DNA from: Pestalotiopsis fici W106-1
Taxonomy: Eukaryota; Ascomycota; Sordariomycetes; Amphisphaeriales; Sporocadaceae
Length of the DNA: 64,000 nt
Assembly (NCBI RefSeq): GCF_000516985.1
Contig: NW_006917097.1
Span: forward strand, 3,386,593 to 3,450,592
Direction: 5' to 3'
The notes under the pieces: model-generated
What the model was told of the DNA's origin: nothing
The model's input: the letters and a program-made list of their open reading frames with translations, nothing else
The model's database searches: none
Part shown: positions 12,801 to 24,814 of the stretch, piece by piece
Layout of the letters: every line of letters starts with the position of its first letter
Numbering within the stretch: position 1 is the stretch's first letter
Program-made: the position numbers and the translations under genes

Positions 12801-15800
12801 GGCTACTCTATGCCACTTTCCTCAGTTCAGACCAAGCTTCGAGATACCGGTGTTTCTCTATTGTCACTTTGCCAGGCAGCATGGTCGGAAACATTGTCCT
12901 TGGTGTTGAAGTCACCAGATGTATGTTTCGGCAATGTGTTTAGTGGTCGCTCAGTGTCTGTTGATAACGTTGACGAGCTCGTGGCGCCGTGCTTCAATAC
13001 TATCCCGTTGAGACTCAAATTACTCGAATCCAGTTCTCACCGAGACCTCATGAAGACATGCCAGAAGCTAAATGCGACAATGCTGCAGTACCAATTTACA
13101 CCACTCCGGCGAATACGATCCAAAATCCGTGTCGATGAGGCGCGACTTTTCGACTCACTGCTCTTGTTGCAGCCTCCAACAACGGCATTGGATCAAAGCT
13201 TGTGGATTCTTGAGCGTGATGTTGGGACCATGGATGTAAGTTATGTGCTAATAATTACTCGTGGATATTTCTGATTGAGATCAGGTCCCAATTGTGTGCG
13301 AAATAACACCAGACATGGAGCTCGACGAGTTACGCATTACTGTGCACAGAGATAGGTTGGTCCAACCATATGCTTCCCGGATATGCATAAAATCTAACAT
13401 CAGTCAGCGGTATAATCTCTTCTTCACTCGGAAGCTTATTGAACGAGGTATTTGTTCAAGCGCTGAACGATTGTGTCAATCATCCATCATCAACGCTTAG
13501 TCTTGCACAAAAGCTGCCTGCCCATCTTCAATCTCAGATCGAGGAAATTCCATCAGTCGGATCCTCGGACAGTACTTTGGTCAATGGGCACGATAACATT
13601 TCTGCCGACGATCAGTGGAGTGAGCATGAATTACAAATCCGGCGCATTATCGGAAAGCTCGCCAAGATTCCGCGCGAGAAAATCTCCAAAAATACGTCAA
13701 TATATCGTCTTGGCCTTGACAGCATAAGCGCAATCCAGGCGGCTACGCTGCTTCGTCGCGAAGGTTTGCAAGTTTCACCAGTGGATATCCTCGAACATCC
13801 TACCTGTACCGGTATTGCGTCACATATCAAGGCCATGAGCGCGACCACCTCCCCCCTTGAAAGTCGTTATGATCTCTCTGCATTTCAAAGATCAGTTCAA
13901 GAGCAAGTGGACGATGCCAGACTGACTTCAAAAATCAAAACTGTGCTACCGTGCACGCCACTGCAGCAGGGAATGCTGTCACAATTCATACTCTCTGAAG
14001 GCGCCAATTATTACAACTTTGTGACTTGGGATATCCCACTGACTGTCAACTGCGATGCTTTGGCTCACGCTTGGACTGTACTGAAAAACAGGCACCAAAT
14101 CTTGCGCGCTGGCTTCGTATCCATCAGCCATTCAGATGTGTCATTTGCAATGGTTGTCTATGATGCCAAGTCAGTGTGCGCACCTGTCAGTTGTGTCAAG
14201 GAGACAAACTTTGCCAATTTTGATGTTCAAGAATGGCGGCACGACTGCATCGAGAGCTCACTCCGTGATATGTCTCGGCCCCCTTGGCAAGCGGTTTTGC
14301 AGGTACATGACGACATCATCTCAATGCATCTGGGCATGCATCATGCGCTATACGATGCTTCGTCCTTGCAACAGATGATTGAGGAGCTTTTCTTGGTCTT
14401 GAAAAATGAAAGACTGGACCCTGTCAGGTCGATCGAGCAGGCAGTGAAGACCATCGTGGGAGCCAACATTGATGATCAAGCATCCAAAGCGTTCTGGAAA
14501 GAAATTGCCATCAATATGGTTGTTAACCCATTCCCCACAATGACGCCCCTTCGCGTCGAAGTTCCCGAGAGATGGAGAATGACACAAACATTGAGCATTA
14601 CGCTCGGAATGGCTCGTGCAACTGCAGCCGCGGCCGGCATCACAATCCAAGCAGCTCTCCAATCAGCCTGGACAAGGGTCTTGGCGGCATACCAAGGCGA
14701 AACTGCAGTCACCTTTGGCGTTGTGCTTTCTGGGCGTACATTGGAAAATTTGGCCAATTCCATATTCCCCTGCATCGTGACATTGCCAGTTGTTGCTCAA
14801 AATGCCAAATCCAACGACGAGCTCCTAAAGTCAATGATGGTATATAACGCAGGTCTGAGACGGCACGAGTACACTTCACTGAGTCAGATACAAAAGTGGA
14901 CTGGACACGCTGATTCTGCAATCTTTGACACGATTTTGGTCTACCAACAAGCTCCCAACAATTCCAGCGTCAGTCGCGAATGGCGAGTCGCTCATGAAAC
15001 GGCTACTGTCGACTACCTCGTCTCATTGGAGGTGGAAGAGACGCAGACCGATGGCCTGCAGATCAGCCTTGATTTTCGCAGCGATGTCTTGCCGACTGAA
15101 CAGTCCGCCTTGTTGCTGGCTCAGTTCGAAGCAAATTTTATCCATTTGCTTCAAGAACCAAAGGGTGACGCGGACGGCATGACATTGAAATATCCCGACT
15201 TGTATTCTGTTCTTCCCCCAGACCATACGGAGCTTCCTTCTGAAGCGATTTTGCTGCATGACTTTGTTGAGATCACGGCGGATCGGATACCTGATCACCT
15301 GGCACTCGAATATGTTCACGAGCTCAACGGTGGTATCAAGAGCCGCAAGTGGACATATCGTCAGTTGGATGATTATGGTTCAAGGGTTGCTAATTTTCTC
15401 ATCGACAATGGTGTCACTCCTGGTGGAATCGTCGCCGTATGCTTTGACAAGTGCCCCGAAGCATATTTCAGCATACTCGGAATTCTCAAAACGGGTTGCG
15501 CATTCGTCGCTCTTGATCCCGGCGCACCAGCTACGCGCCATCAATTCATTCTGGAAGACTCCAAAGCATTTGCGCTCATGGTTCAAAAAGACTATGCGCC
15601 AGAAGTTCTGTCTTCATCACCATGTCCTGTCCTAGAGGTCGATCTTTTGAAGCTCGAGTCTTTCTCTCCTTTGTCGCCACGAGTTCAAATTTCTCCTGAA
15701 GATGCTTGTTACTGTTTGTATACAAGTGGTACAACAGGCACCCCAAAAGGCTGCCTCATCACTCACGATAACGCCGTTCAGGCGATGCTCGCCTTTCAGC

Positions 15801-18800
15801 AGTTGTTCTCGGGACACTGGGATCATGACTCAAGATGGCTCCAATTTGCTTCCTTCCACTTTGACGTCTCAGTCTTGGAACAGTACTGGTCTTGGTCGGT
15901 TGGGATACCTGTGGTGTCTGCACCGCGCGATCTCATATTGAGCGACCTGATTTCTACAATCTCAAAGCTTGAAATCACGCATATTGATCTCACCCCAAGT
16001 TTGGCTCGTCTAGTACATCCAGATGACGTGCCAAGCCTGTGTAAAGGAGTCTTTATCACCGGCGGCGAGCAGTTGCGACAGGATATACTTGACGTCTGGG
16101 GATCCAAAGCGGTCATATATAACGCTTATGGGCCAACGGAAGCGACAATTGGCGTTACCATGTACTGTAGGGTCCCTCAGAACGGCCGATCCAGCAATAT
16201 TGGAAAGCAATTTCCCAATGTGGGTTCATTCGTTCTTCAGCCAGGCTCGGACGTACCTGTAGCTAGAGGAGGAGTTGGCGAGCTTTGCGTCTCTGGTAAG
16301 CTGGTTGGTAAAGGCTACCTGAACCGGCCCGAGCTCACCGCCGAGCGATTCCCAACACTTGAGCGCTTTGCAGAGAGGGTCTATCGAACAGGCGACTTGG
16401 TTCGTGTTTTGCACGATGGCTGTTTCGACTTTCTTGGTCGCGCTGACGACCAAGTCAAACTTCGTGGTCAGAGATTGGAGATTGGTGAGATCAATCATAC
16501 CATCAAAGCAGGCGTACCGCAGGTGAAGGATGTTGCAACGCTGGTCACCAAGCATCGTGACCAGGACAGAGATGTCATGGTGTCGTTTATTGTGACACAA
16601 GATGACAAGAATCACGACAAAGAGTTGTCCATCATCTCAGATCCTTCTTGCCTGCGCTTATGTGCTGATGCACAAAATGCCTGTCGCGCAAAATTGCCTG
16701 GCTACATGGTGCCCACCTTCGTGCTCTGTGTGCCCTATATTCCGTTGTCTGCAAACAACAAAGCGCAAACAAGTATTCTCAAGCAAATCTTCAATGGAAT
16801 TTCAGCCGAGGAATTGAGAGAAATCTCTAGCGGGTCAAAGAGCACAAGTACACGCCTCGAAGCTTTGAACTCTCAGTTTGCACATGTGGTTGCAAAAGTT
16901 ACAAGAGCAAAGTTCGAAGAGATTCGTGCACAAGACACCATCTTCGATCTCGGTGTCGACTCTATCTCTGTCATAGAGCTTGCTAGGCAGCTACAAGCGG
17001 CTGGGTTTTCGGGGGCCGCCCCATCAACCATCCTGAAGAACCCACAGCTTGGGCATCTCGTCACAGTGTTGCAAGATAATTCTCCGTCTCTTGAGGACAG
17101 TCAAGTCATTCGCGTGAAACAAAACATATCAGCTTGCTATCACAAGCATCTTGGTACGGCATGCAGCAAACTTCAGACCACAAAAGCCAACATTGAGTAT
17201 ATTGCGCCTTGCACAGCTCTACAGGAAGGAATGCTCAGTCGTGCCTTGGCCTCGGAAAGTCAATCAACCTACTTCAACACATTTCAGATCAGACTTGGCC
17301 CTGATGCCTCAATCGCTCGGATGCGAGTTGCGTGGGACAAGGTGATGGCAGATAACGCTATTCTGCGGACCACTTTCCTTCAGACAGTCGACGGTTACAT
17401 ACAGGTCGCTTTGAAGAAGCCCCAAACCAACTTCTATGAAGCCACTGTGGCAGCAGTTGATATCGACTCTTATCTAAACGGAAAATTTGACGCTTGGACA
17501 AGTTCCAATAAATCAGAGATCAACAGAGCTCTTGAGGTGGAATTCGTTCACCTTGAAGATCAGTCTGTTCTCTCTGTGCGCATTTTCCATGGTATCTACG
17601 ATGCTCGCAGTTTTGATCTCGTCCTAGATCATATGAAAGCACTCTACTACAATGAAGAGCCCCTATCTGGCCCAGCTTTTATTGAAGTATTGCCCCATGG
17701 CCCGCTATGCGACTATAGCTCCTCCAAAACATTCTGGGACGGCCTTTTTGCTGACTTTAGTCTCACTCCGACGCCATGTTTTGCTCCATCAAATCAGGAC
17801 AAAGATACTGTTGTATCTCGAACCTTTGACATCGAGGTCTTGGAGGCGAGGAGACTGGAGAACGGCGTGACACAGCAAACAATCGTTCAGGCGGCTTGGC
17901 TGTCGGTATTGGCTCGCCACCTACATACATGGCCTTCTCAAGGAGTCATCGTATCTGGACGCTCCTTGATGCTGGAAAATATTGAAAACACCATCGGGCC
18001 TCTATTCAACACATTGCCATTCCGAGTGAGGGCTGAATCCGTCAATGACTGGACTTCATTGATCCGGGAGACACACTCCTTCAACTCATCTGCTCTCTCA
18101 TTTGCACATGTTCCATTGCGCCAAGTTCAGAAGTGGTGTTCTAAGGGTCAATCCTTGTTTGATAATCTCTTCACATTCGATCGAGAGAGTAAGACCAAAC
18201 ATGACGAGCACTCTCAATTATGGGATTCTATCAGTTCGGCATCATCCGCGGACTACCCTCTCGCCTTTGAGGGCATTGTGACTGACGGGAACAAATTGAA
18301 GACAACACTCGTTGCACAGCCAAGCATTGCCGATGAAGCCGCACTTAATTCCTTGCTCGATCAATTCCAACGTGCGATCAAGGGAATTGTAGAGAATGAA
18401 GACTTCCCCGACATTGCCACGATTAGTGGCACGGCAATCAACGGAAGTGGAACAATAGGCCATCAAGACACGAAGCTTGATCTCAGTACAAGTGAAGATT
18501 TTGTGTGGAACAAGCAGGCACGCATGATCCAAAGAGAGATCGTTGCGTTATCTGGCCTTCCGGCAGACAATGTCACTGAAGATACGACCCTGTTTGAGCT
18601 AGGGCTTGATAGCATCGATGTTGTCAAGCTTGTCACTCGGCTGCGATCTGCCGGATTCAGCATCTTGACCAGCCAAATCATGAAGACCCCAAGTATCCGA
18701 GGAATCATTTATTCTGATGTCACCGACTTCGATACATACAATGACGCTTCTTTGTCCTTGGAAAGTTTGAGGGCCGAGGAAATGCTTCTATCAAACTACG

Positions 18801-21800
18801 TCAAGGACACTGGTTTAGGTTTTGACAACATTGAAACTTTCCTACCTCCAACCCCATTACAAGATTCTATGGTAGCGGAGATGATCCTGTCTGACTTCCA
18901 GAGATACTTCAATCACGATGTCCTCGAAATATCTTCCAATGTGAGCATGGAAGCTCTCATCACAGCGATCAGAACAGTCATTGGGAACTCGCCCATACTA
19001 CGGACAAGTTTTGTTGAGCTGGAAGACCCAAAATTTAACTACACTTACTGCCAAGTCATTGCGAAGAACATTGATCCATTCAAGACCTCAGTGAACCTCA
19101 AAAGTCTGGACGAGATCGATGGGGTTTTGGAGGACATTCGCTCAACAGCCATCAAGTCAAGGGGACAGTCTCAACTGCTTCAGCTCACACCTGTTATCGT
19201 TGCTGATCGTCAATATCTGATCATTTCTATCGCGCATGCTTTATATGACGGAACGTCTCTTGATCTTTTCCACCAAGACGTTAAAGCAGCGTGGGAAGGT
19301 GTTTTTGAGGCTCGGCGCGACACCACACCGGTCTTGGCTCAGATCCTGGCTAGTACATCGGACACAGCGGAGCAATTCTGGTCGCAATATCTCAGCGACG
19401 CCCGTAGTACACTGCTTGTTCCCACTGTGAAGCAGATGGAAGATACTGTCACTTCTATCCATCGAGCCGAAACAGTCTCAGCCATCTCGATACAGGATAT
19501 CAAAGCATTTTGCATGCGTCAGCGGATAACTATGCAGACCTTGGGACAAGCTTGCTGGGCGGCAGTACTTGGAACTTTGTCTCAGTCCCTGAATGTCACC
19601 TTTGGTGTTGTTCTTTCTGGTCGAACCAGCGGAGAGGAACAAGAGTTGATGTTCCCGACAATGAACACTGTGGCAGTCCGGGCCGTTTTGCACGGAACTG
19701 TGACAGAGTATCTGCAATACATGTGGGGAAACATGACAAGAATCAATGAGTTCCAGTACTTTCCGCTTAGAAAAGCGCAGAAGCTTGCAGCAAGTGGCGG
19801 TGGTCCACTTTTCAACACCTTGTTCACGATGCAGGCTCGCATGGAAACAGCTGGTGACGAGTCGTCTGTGTGGCAATCTGTTCAGTCCTCGTCGGAAGTT
19901 GACTACCCCGTTTGCGTCGAAATGGAAGTGGTGAATGACGACTTGGTGTGGAGGATTGCTTGTGATCAACAATACGTATCCAAGGATGGAGCGCAAAACA
20001 TTCTGGACCACCTTGGTGATGTTCTTGTGTACTTTATCCAGAACGAGCAAAACCAGCTCATTGATCTGGTTTCAAGCAACAAGACATTCTCCATTGGTGG
20101 GTTGCCGCCAGTCCATTACGCAAAGGAACAGCCTAAGAATGCAAACGAATCAAACGGTCAAACTGAAGATTCTGGATTTCAGTGGATTGAAGAGAATCCT
20201 GAAATACTTGACGTTCTTGCCGAAGTATCTGGCCTTGATCGAGCATCAATAACGCCCAACCTTTCAATTTACCACCTGGGCTTGGATTCGATCAGTGCAA
20301 TTAGAGCAAGCTCGCTTCTGCGGAAGCGCGGCTTGGCCGTCTCTGTCCGTGATATGGTCAAGGCAGCTGCCATTAGAGACATTGTGCCGAGAGACATTGG
20401 ATCAGGGCCCCCTCAGAAGGCTCATATTGCCCCAGGAAGTGAGGTATCTAGCCTCTTGGCCAGCTTCGACATCAATGAACTCGTCTCTCGAGCTGGCCTA
20501 GATCCAGGATCTGTGGAGAGAGTCATGCCAGCTCTGCCGATGCAAGTCCACATGCTCAGCATATGGGAAAACAGCCAGGGCAAGCTTTATTTCTACGATT
20601 TCTCCTACGAGGTACTAGGTGACATCTCTCGGGAACAGATTATGTCTGCCTGGCATTCCTTGGTGGAAGAGCTTTCCATACTCAGAACCTATTTTGCTGC
20701 GACAGATTCCACGGAAATTCCATTTGTCCAGATGATAGCCAAGCCTGGCTCACAACTACCGCGGGCAATGGACTCTGCGGATTCCATCAGCACACAGGGC
20801 ATTTGGCTGGAAGCCAATCCATTCGTCTGTCTTCATGTAGCAAAAGAAACAGAGGAGTCTCTTTTCAAGCTCACGCTGAAAATCCACCATGCACTCTACG
20901 ACGGTGTGAGTTTGCCATCCATAATCAACCGATTCGCTGCGCTGTGCCACGCGAAGGAGTCGTCTCTTCAAGGCCTCTCGGCCTTGTGGAACGCTTTTGT
21001 CTATTCCCACTACGACAAAGAGTTGCGATTACAGAGACAAAGCTTTTGGCGCGAATACCTAAAAGGCGCAGCCGCTCCTAGTCGTCACGCAATCGCACTC
21101 GACCTGGATAGCCGGACTGCTGTCTACCGTCCTGGCGCGCTGGACGACTTGACGAAGATCAAGGCAACAGCTCTGGAGCTCGGTATCAGTGTGCAAGCAT
21201 TATTCTTCGCATCGTACGCCAAGTACCAGTCCAGGTCCAACGACACCGAGGCACTCGTTTTGCACGATATCATTTTTGGCGTTTACCTGGCCAACAGGAC
21301 AGCTTTCGATGACAAGCTACAAGATGCGTCTTACCCCACGCTCAGTATAGTGCCCCTGAGGATCCGATTCCAGCAAGATGAGTCAATCGCGGCAATAGCC
21401 CGGAGAGTTCAGGACGATCTCGCCAGAATCAGTTCACATGAAAATGCATCTGTTGGATTGTGGGAGATTGCCGAGTGGACTGGTGTCAAGCTCACAGCCT
21501 TTGTCAATTTCCTCAGCTTGCCGTCTCATTTCGATGGAGAGGGGCAAGCCAATGGACTGCAAATCAGAGAGGTCACCCCTTCTGTGCATCCCGAGTATGA
21601 GCGGAATGCGGCTGAGGCGCTCAGGCTTGCCAGCCTCGACGATGCGTGGTTAGTGGACAACCAAGTCAAGAATGCGTATATTGTGAGTTGTCCTGCAGCG
21701 CTTGAAGACGAAAAGACGATGTATGCTAACCAAGACTTGTAGAAAGCGGTTGATGTCGAAGCGGCGATCCGTGGCAATGGTTTGGATATTGGCGTTTTTG

Positions 21801-21877
21801 GGTCTTCATCGCTTGTTCGTGAGAACCAAGCCTCAGATTTGATTGATTTCGTTGTTGGATTGTTGCGAGACGTTTAG
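6878..21877 (+). CDS. sidC: Ferrichrome-type siderophore peptide synthetase (NRPS, SidC-like)
   Basis: Six exons: 6878-7884, 7951-11048, 11104-13235, 13285-13355, 13408-21682, 21743-21877, giving 4,905 residues. The start is the first in-frame ATG. Domain order with approximate residues of the key motif: A1 (about 20-530), T1 (Ser 580), C1 (773), A2 (TSGTTGTPKG near 1237), T2 (1641), C2 (1851), T3 (2204), C3 (2413), A3 (2874), T4 (3283), C4 (3495), T5 (3834), C5 (4045), T6 (4393), C6 (4595). All six T domains keep the pantetheine Ser in a (V/L)DS motif. The three A domains keep TSG(S/T)TGTPKG, a GPxE(A/T) motif and the C-terminal Lys. No thioesterase is present; the last C domain is the expected cyclising unit. 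In this family A domains load glycine/serine and acylated hydroxyornithine to give ferricrocin-like intracellular iron carriers. Intron 4 has the weak donor GTTGGT, but the frame demands it. The exact product is not readable from sequence. Confidence 0.93.
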
Positions 21878-23101
21878 TACTGGTTTGGTTTTGTTTTCTC
21901 TCATCCTGACTTTCTCTCCTTGACATTTCCTTTTCATATATTGCCGTCCTCTTTTTTCTTCTGTCTGTCAATCACTTGCATTGGTTTCATGTGCATCGCA
22001 TCAGCAATCTAGACATGCAAATAGATACTTTTGTCACTCCATCTCATATATTGTGGTCAAAGCTGAAGATGCAAAATGCAGCAGCCGACTCTCACCTGAC
22101 GTGAGATATGCGCAGCTGACATGTGCCTTGGTAGTCAGTCTTGGGCAAGTTGGGACTAAGTGTTGCCTTTATGCATTTCGGATTTGGAGACAATCTCGTG
22201 TCCTAAAAGATTTCCTGACCTGGTGACGGTGCGCATAAGGAGTTCAGCCCTATAAAAAGACAACGACTGAGACTGTGGGGTAGTGAGACCCCAAGTGACA
22301 GCATTTGGGCGCGAACAATCAAGTAAAATCTCGTCGGTATTCGTAAAATTGTGGTCCAACTTTCCATTAAATAATTCAGATCCATCCAAAAGACACACAA
22401 AAGCCCAAAGCTGTCAGTTGTCATTTTGTTTCTAAGTTGCGACGGGCTCGAGCTTCGGTAGACAAAGCTGATGCTGTGGCTGCTCCCCAATACTTCCCCT
22501 CTGGTATGCGGCTAAAATCCAGCGGAGCCAATCCCAAAATAGAGCCAAGTTTCAATATCCGAGATGCTGGTTCCAGCCAACAAAAATCTACAAACAGATG
22601 CTCTGCTAAAATGGAATTAAAGACCAATATGAACTGAATAGCTCTGGAACGAATTCAAGTCAACAGTAAAAGTGAAGCGAAACAATGGCATTGAAATTTT
22701 TGATTTCCAATTTTTTCTCCCTTGATCTTTGTGACGAGGCCGCATGACGACATTGGCTTCCAGGTGACCCATTCGGTCAGTGCCGGTCAGTGCCGCTTAG
22801 CCGCCTCCAAAGGGCAAAGACGAGTTAAAATAGGTACTCTCATGTGCCGTTCATCCCGGGCTTGGTCGTGTTAGTCAAATGCTTTTGGGTTCAGACACAA
22901 TCCAATTACTCGGGCAGGGGGGAATAGTAGCTACTGAGTCGTTGGGCTCCACTGAATCAGATCTTATTTAAGAGGGTGTGCAATGGCAACTCAATTGCAG
23001 TTGTTCCAGGCTTCTGGGGCTGGTGCTGCTAAAACCATTATTAACAACAGCTAACCTGAAAGACGGACTCAAATCGAAGAAAATACATATATCTGTGATT
23101 G
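21878..23101. other. NRPS-metacaspase intergenic region
   Basis: About 1.2 kb holding the NRPS 3' end and the metacaspase promoter. A TATTTAA element at 22965-22971 lies about 130 bp before the metacaspase ATG. Open frames are short and without recognisable domains. I see no further gene. Confidence 0.7.
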
Positions 23102-24586
23102 ATGGCTCAGTCACGAGAATGGCACGGAGGAGGAGGAGGAGGATATCCAGGTTCTCGAGGAAGTGAATATTACAACGGTGGTCACCACCACAGTCACCAT
23201 AACAGCTATGGGTATAGAAATAACAACGGGAGCTACAACGATCCCCCGTATCCAGACGGGCCTCCACTCCCGCCGCGCCCGCACTCACAGCAGTCACCCA
23301 GAGCTCTGCCACCACAACAATGGCAGCGGCAGCAACAGCAAGGCCCGCCGGGCTACCGCCAAGACCACTACTACCAACAACACCATAATGGACCTCCGCA
23401 GTACAACAATAATGGGAATTACTATCCTGGATCACCGCCTCCGCCTTTTCAGCCTCCCCAAGGTTACGATCCCTATGGATACCCGCCACCCCATCAGCAG
23501 AGACAACCTCCGCCGCCGCCGCAACAGTTTGGTGGTTATGGAGGCAACGTGAACGCGGCCCCCGTGCCTCAGACGCCTCAGCATTTCGGCGAGGGTGCAC
23601 CAGCGGGGTATAATTTCCAGTACTCCAACTGCAGCGGCAAGCGCAAGGCCCTTCTGGTCGGAATCAACTATATTGGTCAAAAGAATCAGCTGCGCGGTTG
23701 CATCAACGACGTTAGGAACTTGTCGGCCTTTTTGATAGAGCGATACAATTACAAAGCAGAGGATATGGTGATTCTGACCGACGACCAATCCGATCCCGTC
23801 AGACAACCTACAAAGGCCAACATCATACGCGCCATGCAATGGCTAGTACAAGGCGCCCAGCCGAATGATTCGCTGTTTCTGCACTTCTCGGGCCATGGAG
23901 GACAGACAGAGGACCTGGACGGCGACGAGGACGATGGCTTTGACGAGGTCATATATCCCGTCGATTACAAGGTCGCCGGCCATATTGTCGACGACGACAT
24001 CCACGACATTGTCGTCAAGCCCCTGATGCCGGGCGTGCGGCTCACGGCCATTTTCGACTCGTGCCATTCCGGGACGGCCATGGACCTGCCCTATGTCTAC
24101 TCGACCAAGGGCGTGCTCAAGGAGCCCAACCTGGCCTCCGAGGCGGGCCAGGGCGCCCTCAGCGCCATCTCGGCGTACGCGAGCGGCGACATCGGCGGCG
24201 TCATCTCGTCCGTCATGGGCTTCGCCAACAAGGCGCTGCGCGGCAACGACGGCTACTACAAGACGATCCAGACCAAGACGTCGCCGGCCGACGTGGTCAT
24301 GTTTTCCGGGTCCAAGGACGACCAGACCTCGGCCGACGCCATGATTGCCCAGCAGGCTACGGGCGCCATGAGCTGGGCCTTTATCACGGCCCTCAAGCAG
24401 AACCCCCGTCAGAGCTACGTTCAGCTGCTGAATAGCATCCGTGATGTGCTGGCCACAAAGTACTCGCAGAAACCACAGCTGAGCTGTAGTCACCCCTTGG
24501 GTATGTTTTAATCGTGTTTACCTCACGACCTTTTCGGATTGCAATATGCTGACCTTTTAGATACGAATATTCTGTTTGTCATGTAG
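23102..24586 (+). CDS. Metacaspase (peptidase C14 family)
   Basis: Caspase-fold cysteine protease that cleaves after Arg/Lys. In fungi metacaspases are linked to stress-induced death, ageing and protein-aggregate clearance, in the cytosol. Two exons, 23102-24500 and 24561-24586; the splice converts the run-on end into the conserved tail [12 protein letters not shown] (474 residues). Residues 1 to about 170 are a low-complexity prodomain rich in Pro, Gln, Gly, Tyr and Asn, typical of type I metacaspases. The catalytic dyad is His265 in SGHGG and Cys321 in DSCHSGT. An acidic loop ([12 protein letters not shown]) follows the His. It is convergent with the transporter gene downstream, with 228 bp between stops. 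Its nearness to the siderophore NRPS is probably incidental. Which of the usual two fungal paralogues this is cannot be told. Confidence 0.95.
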
Positions 24587-24814
24587 AAACTACAATTAAT
24601 GGTTAAAATACATTATGCACTCTTGGCTCTGGGGGTACAGAGGATGCAGCCACTCTTCTTGGACTTGCAACGAATATGCGTGAACTGATGTTATAACAAA
24701 CAGCAATACACACTCTTCCCCGAATATTGTACAACGGATCTAGGGTATATCACGCGCCACATGTATCGATATAATTACAATACCAATTAGCCCGTCTTTA
24801 CTACATACCCAGCT

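Noticed and set aside
7885..13407. The NRPS locus as several separate genes, because stops interrupt the frame at four places
   Set aside because: Each stop lies in a 49-66 bp GT-AG intron whose removal restores core motifs (GPTEAAIHC, YGPSETT) in frame.
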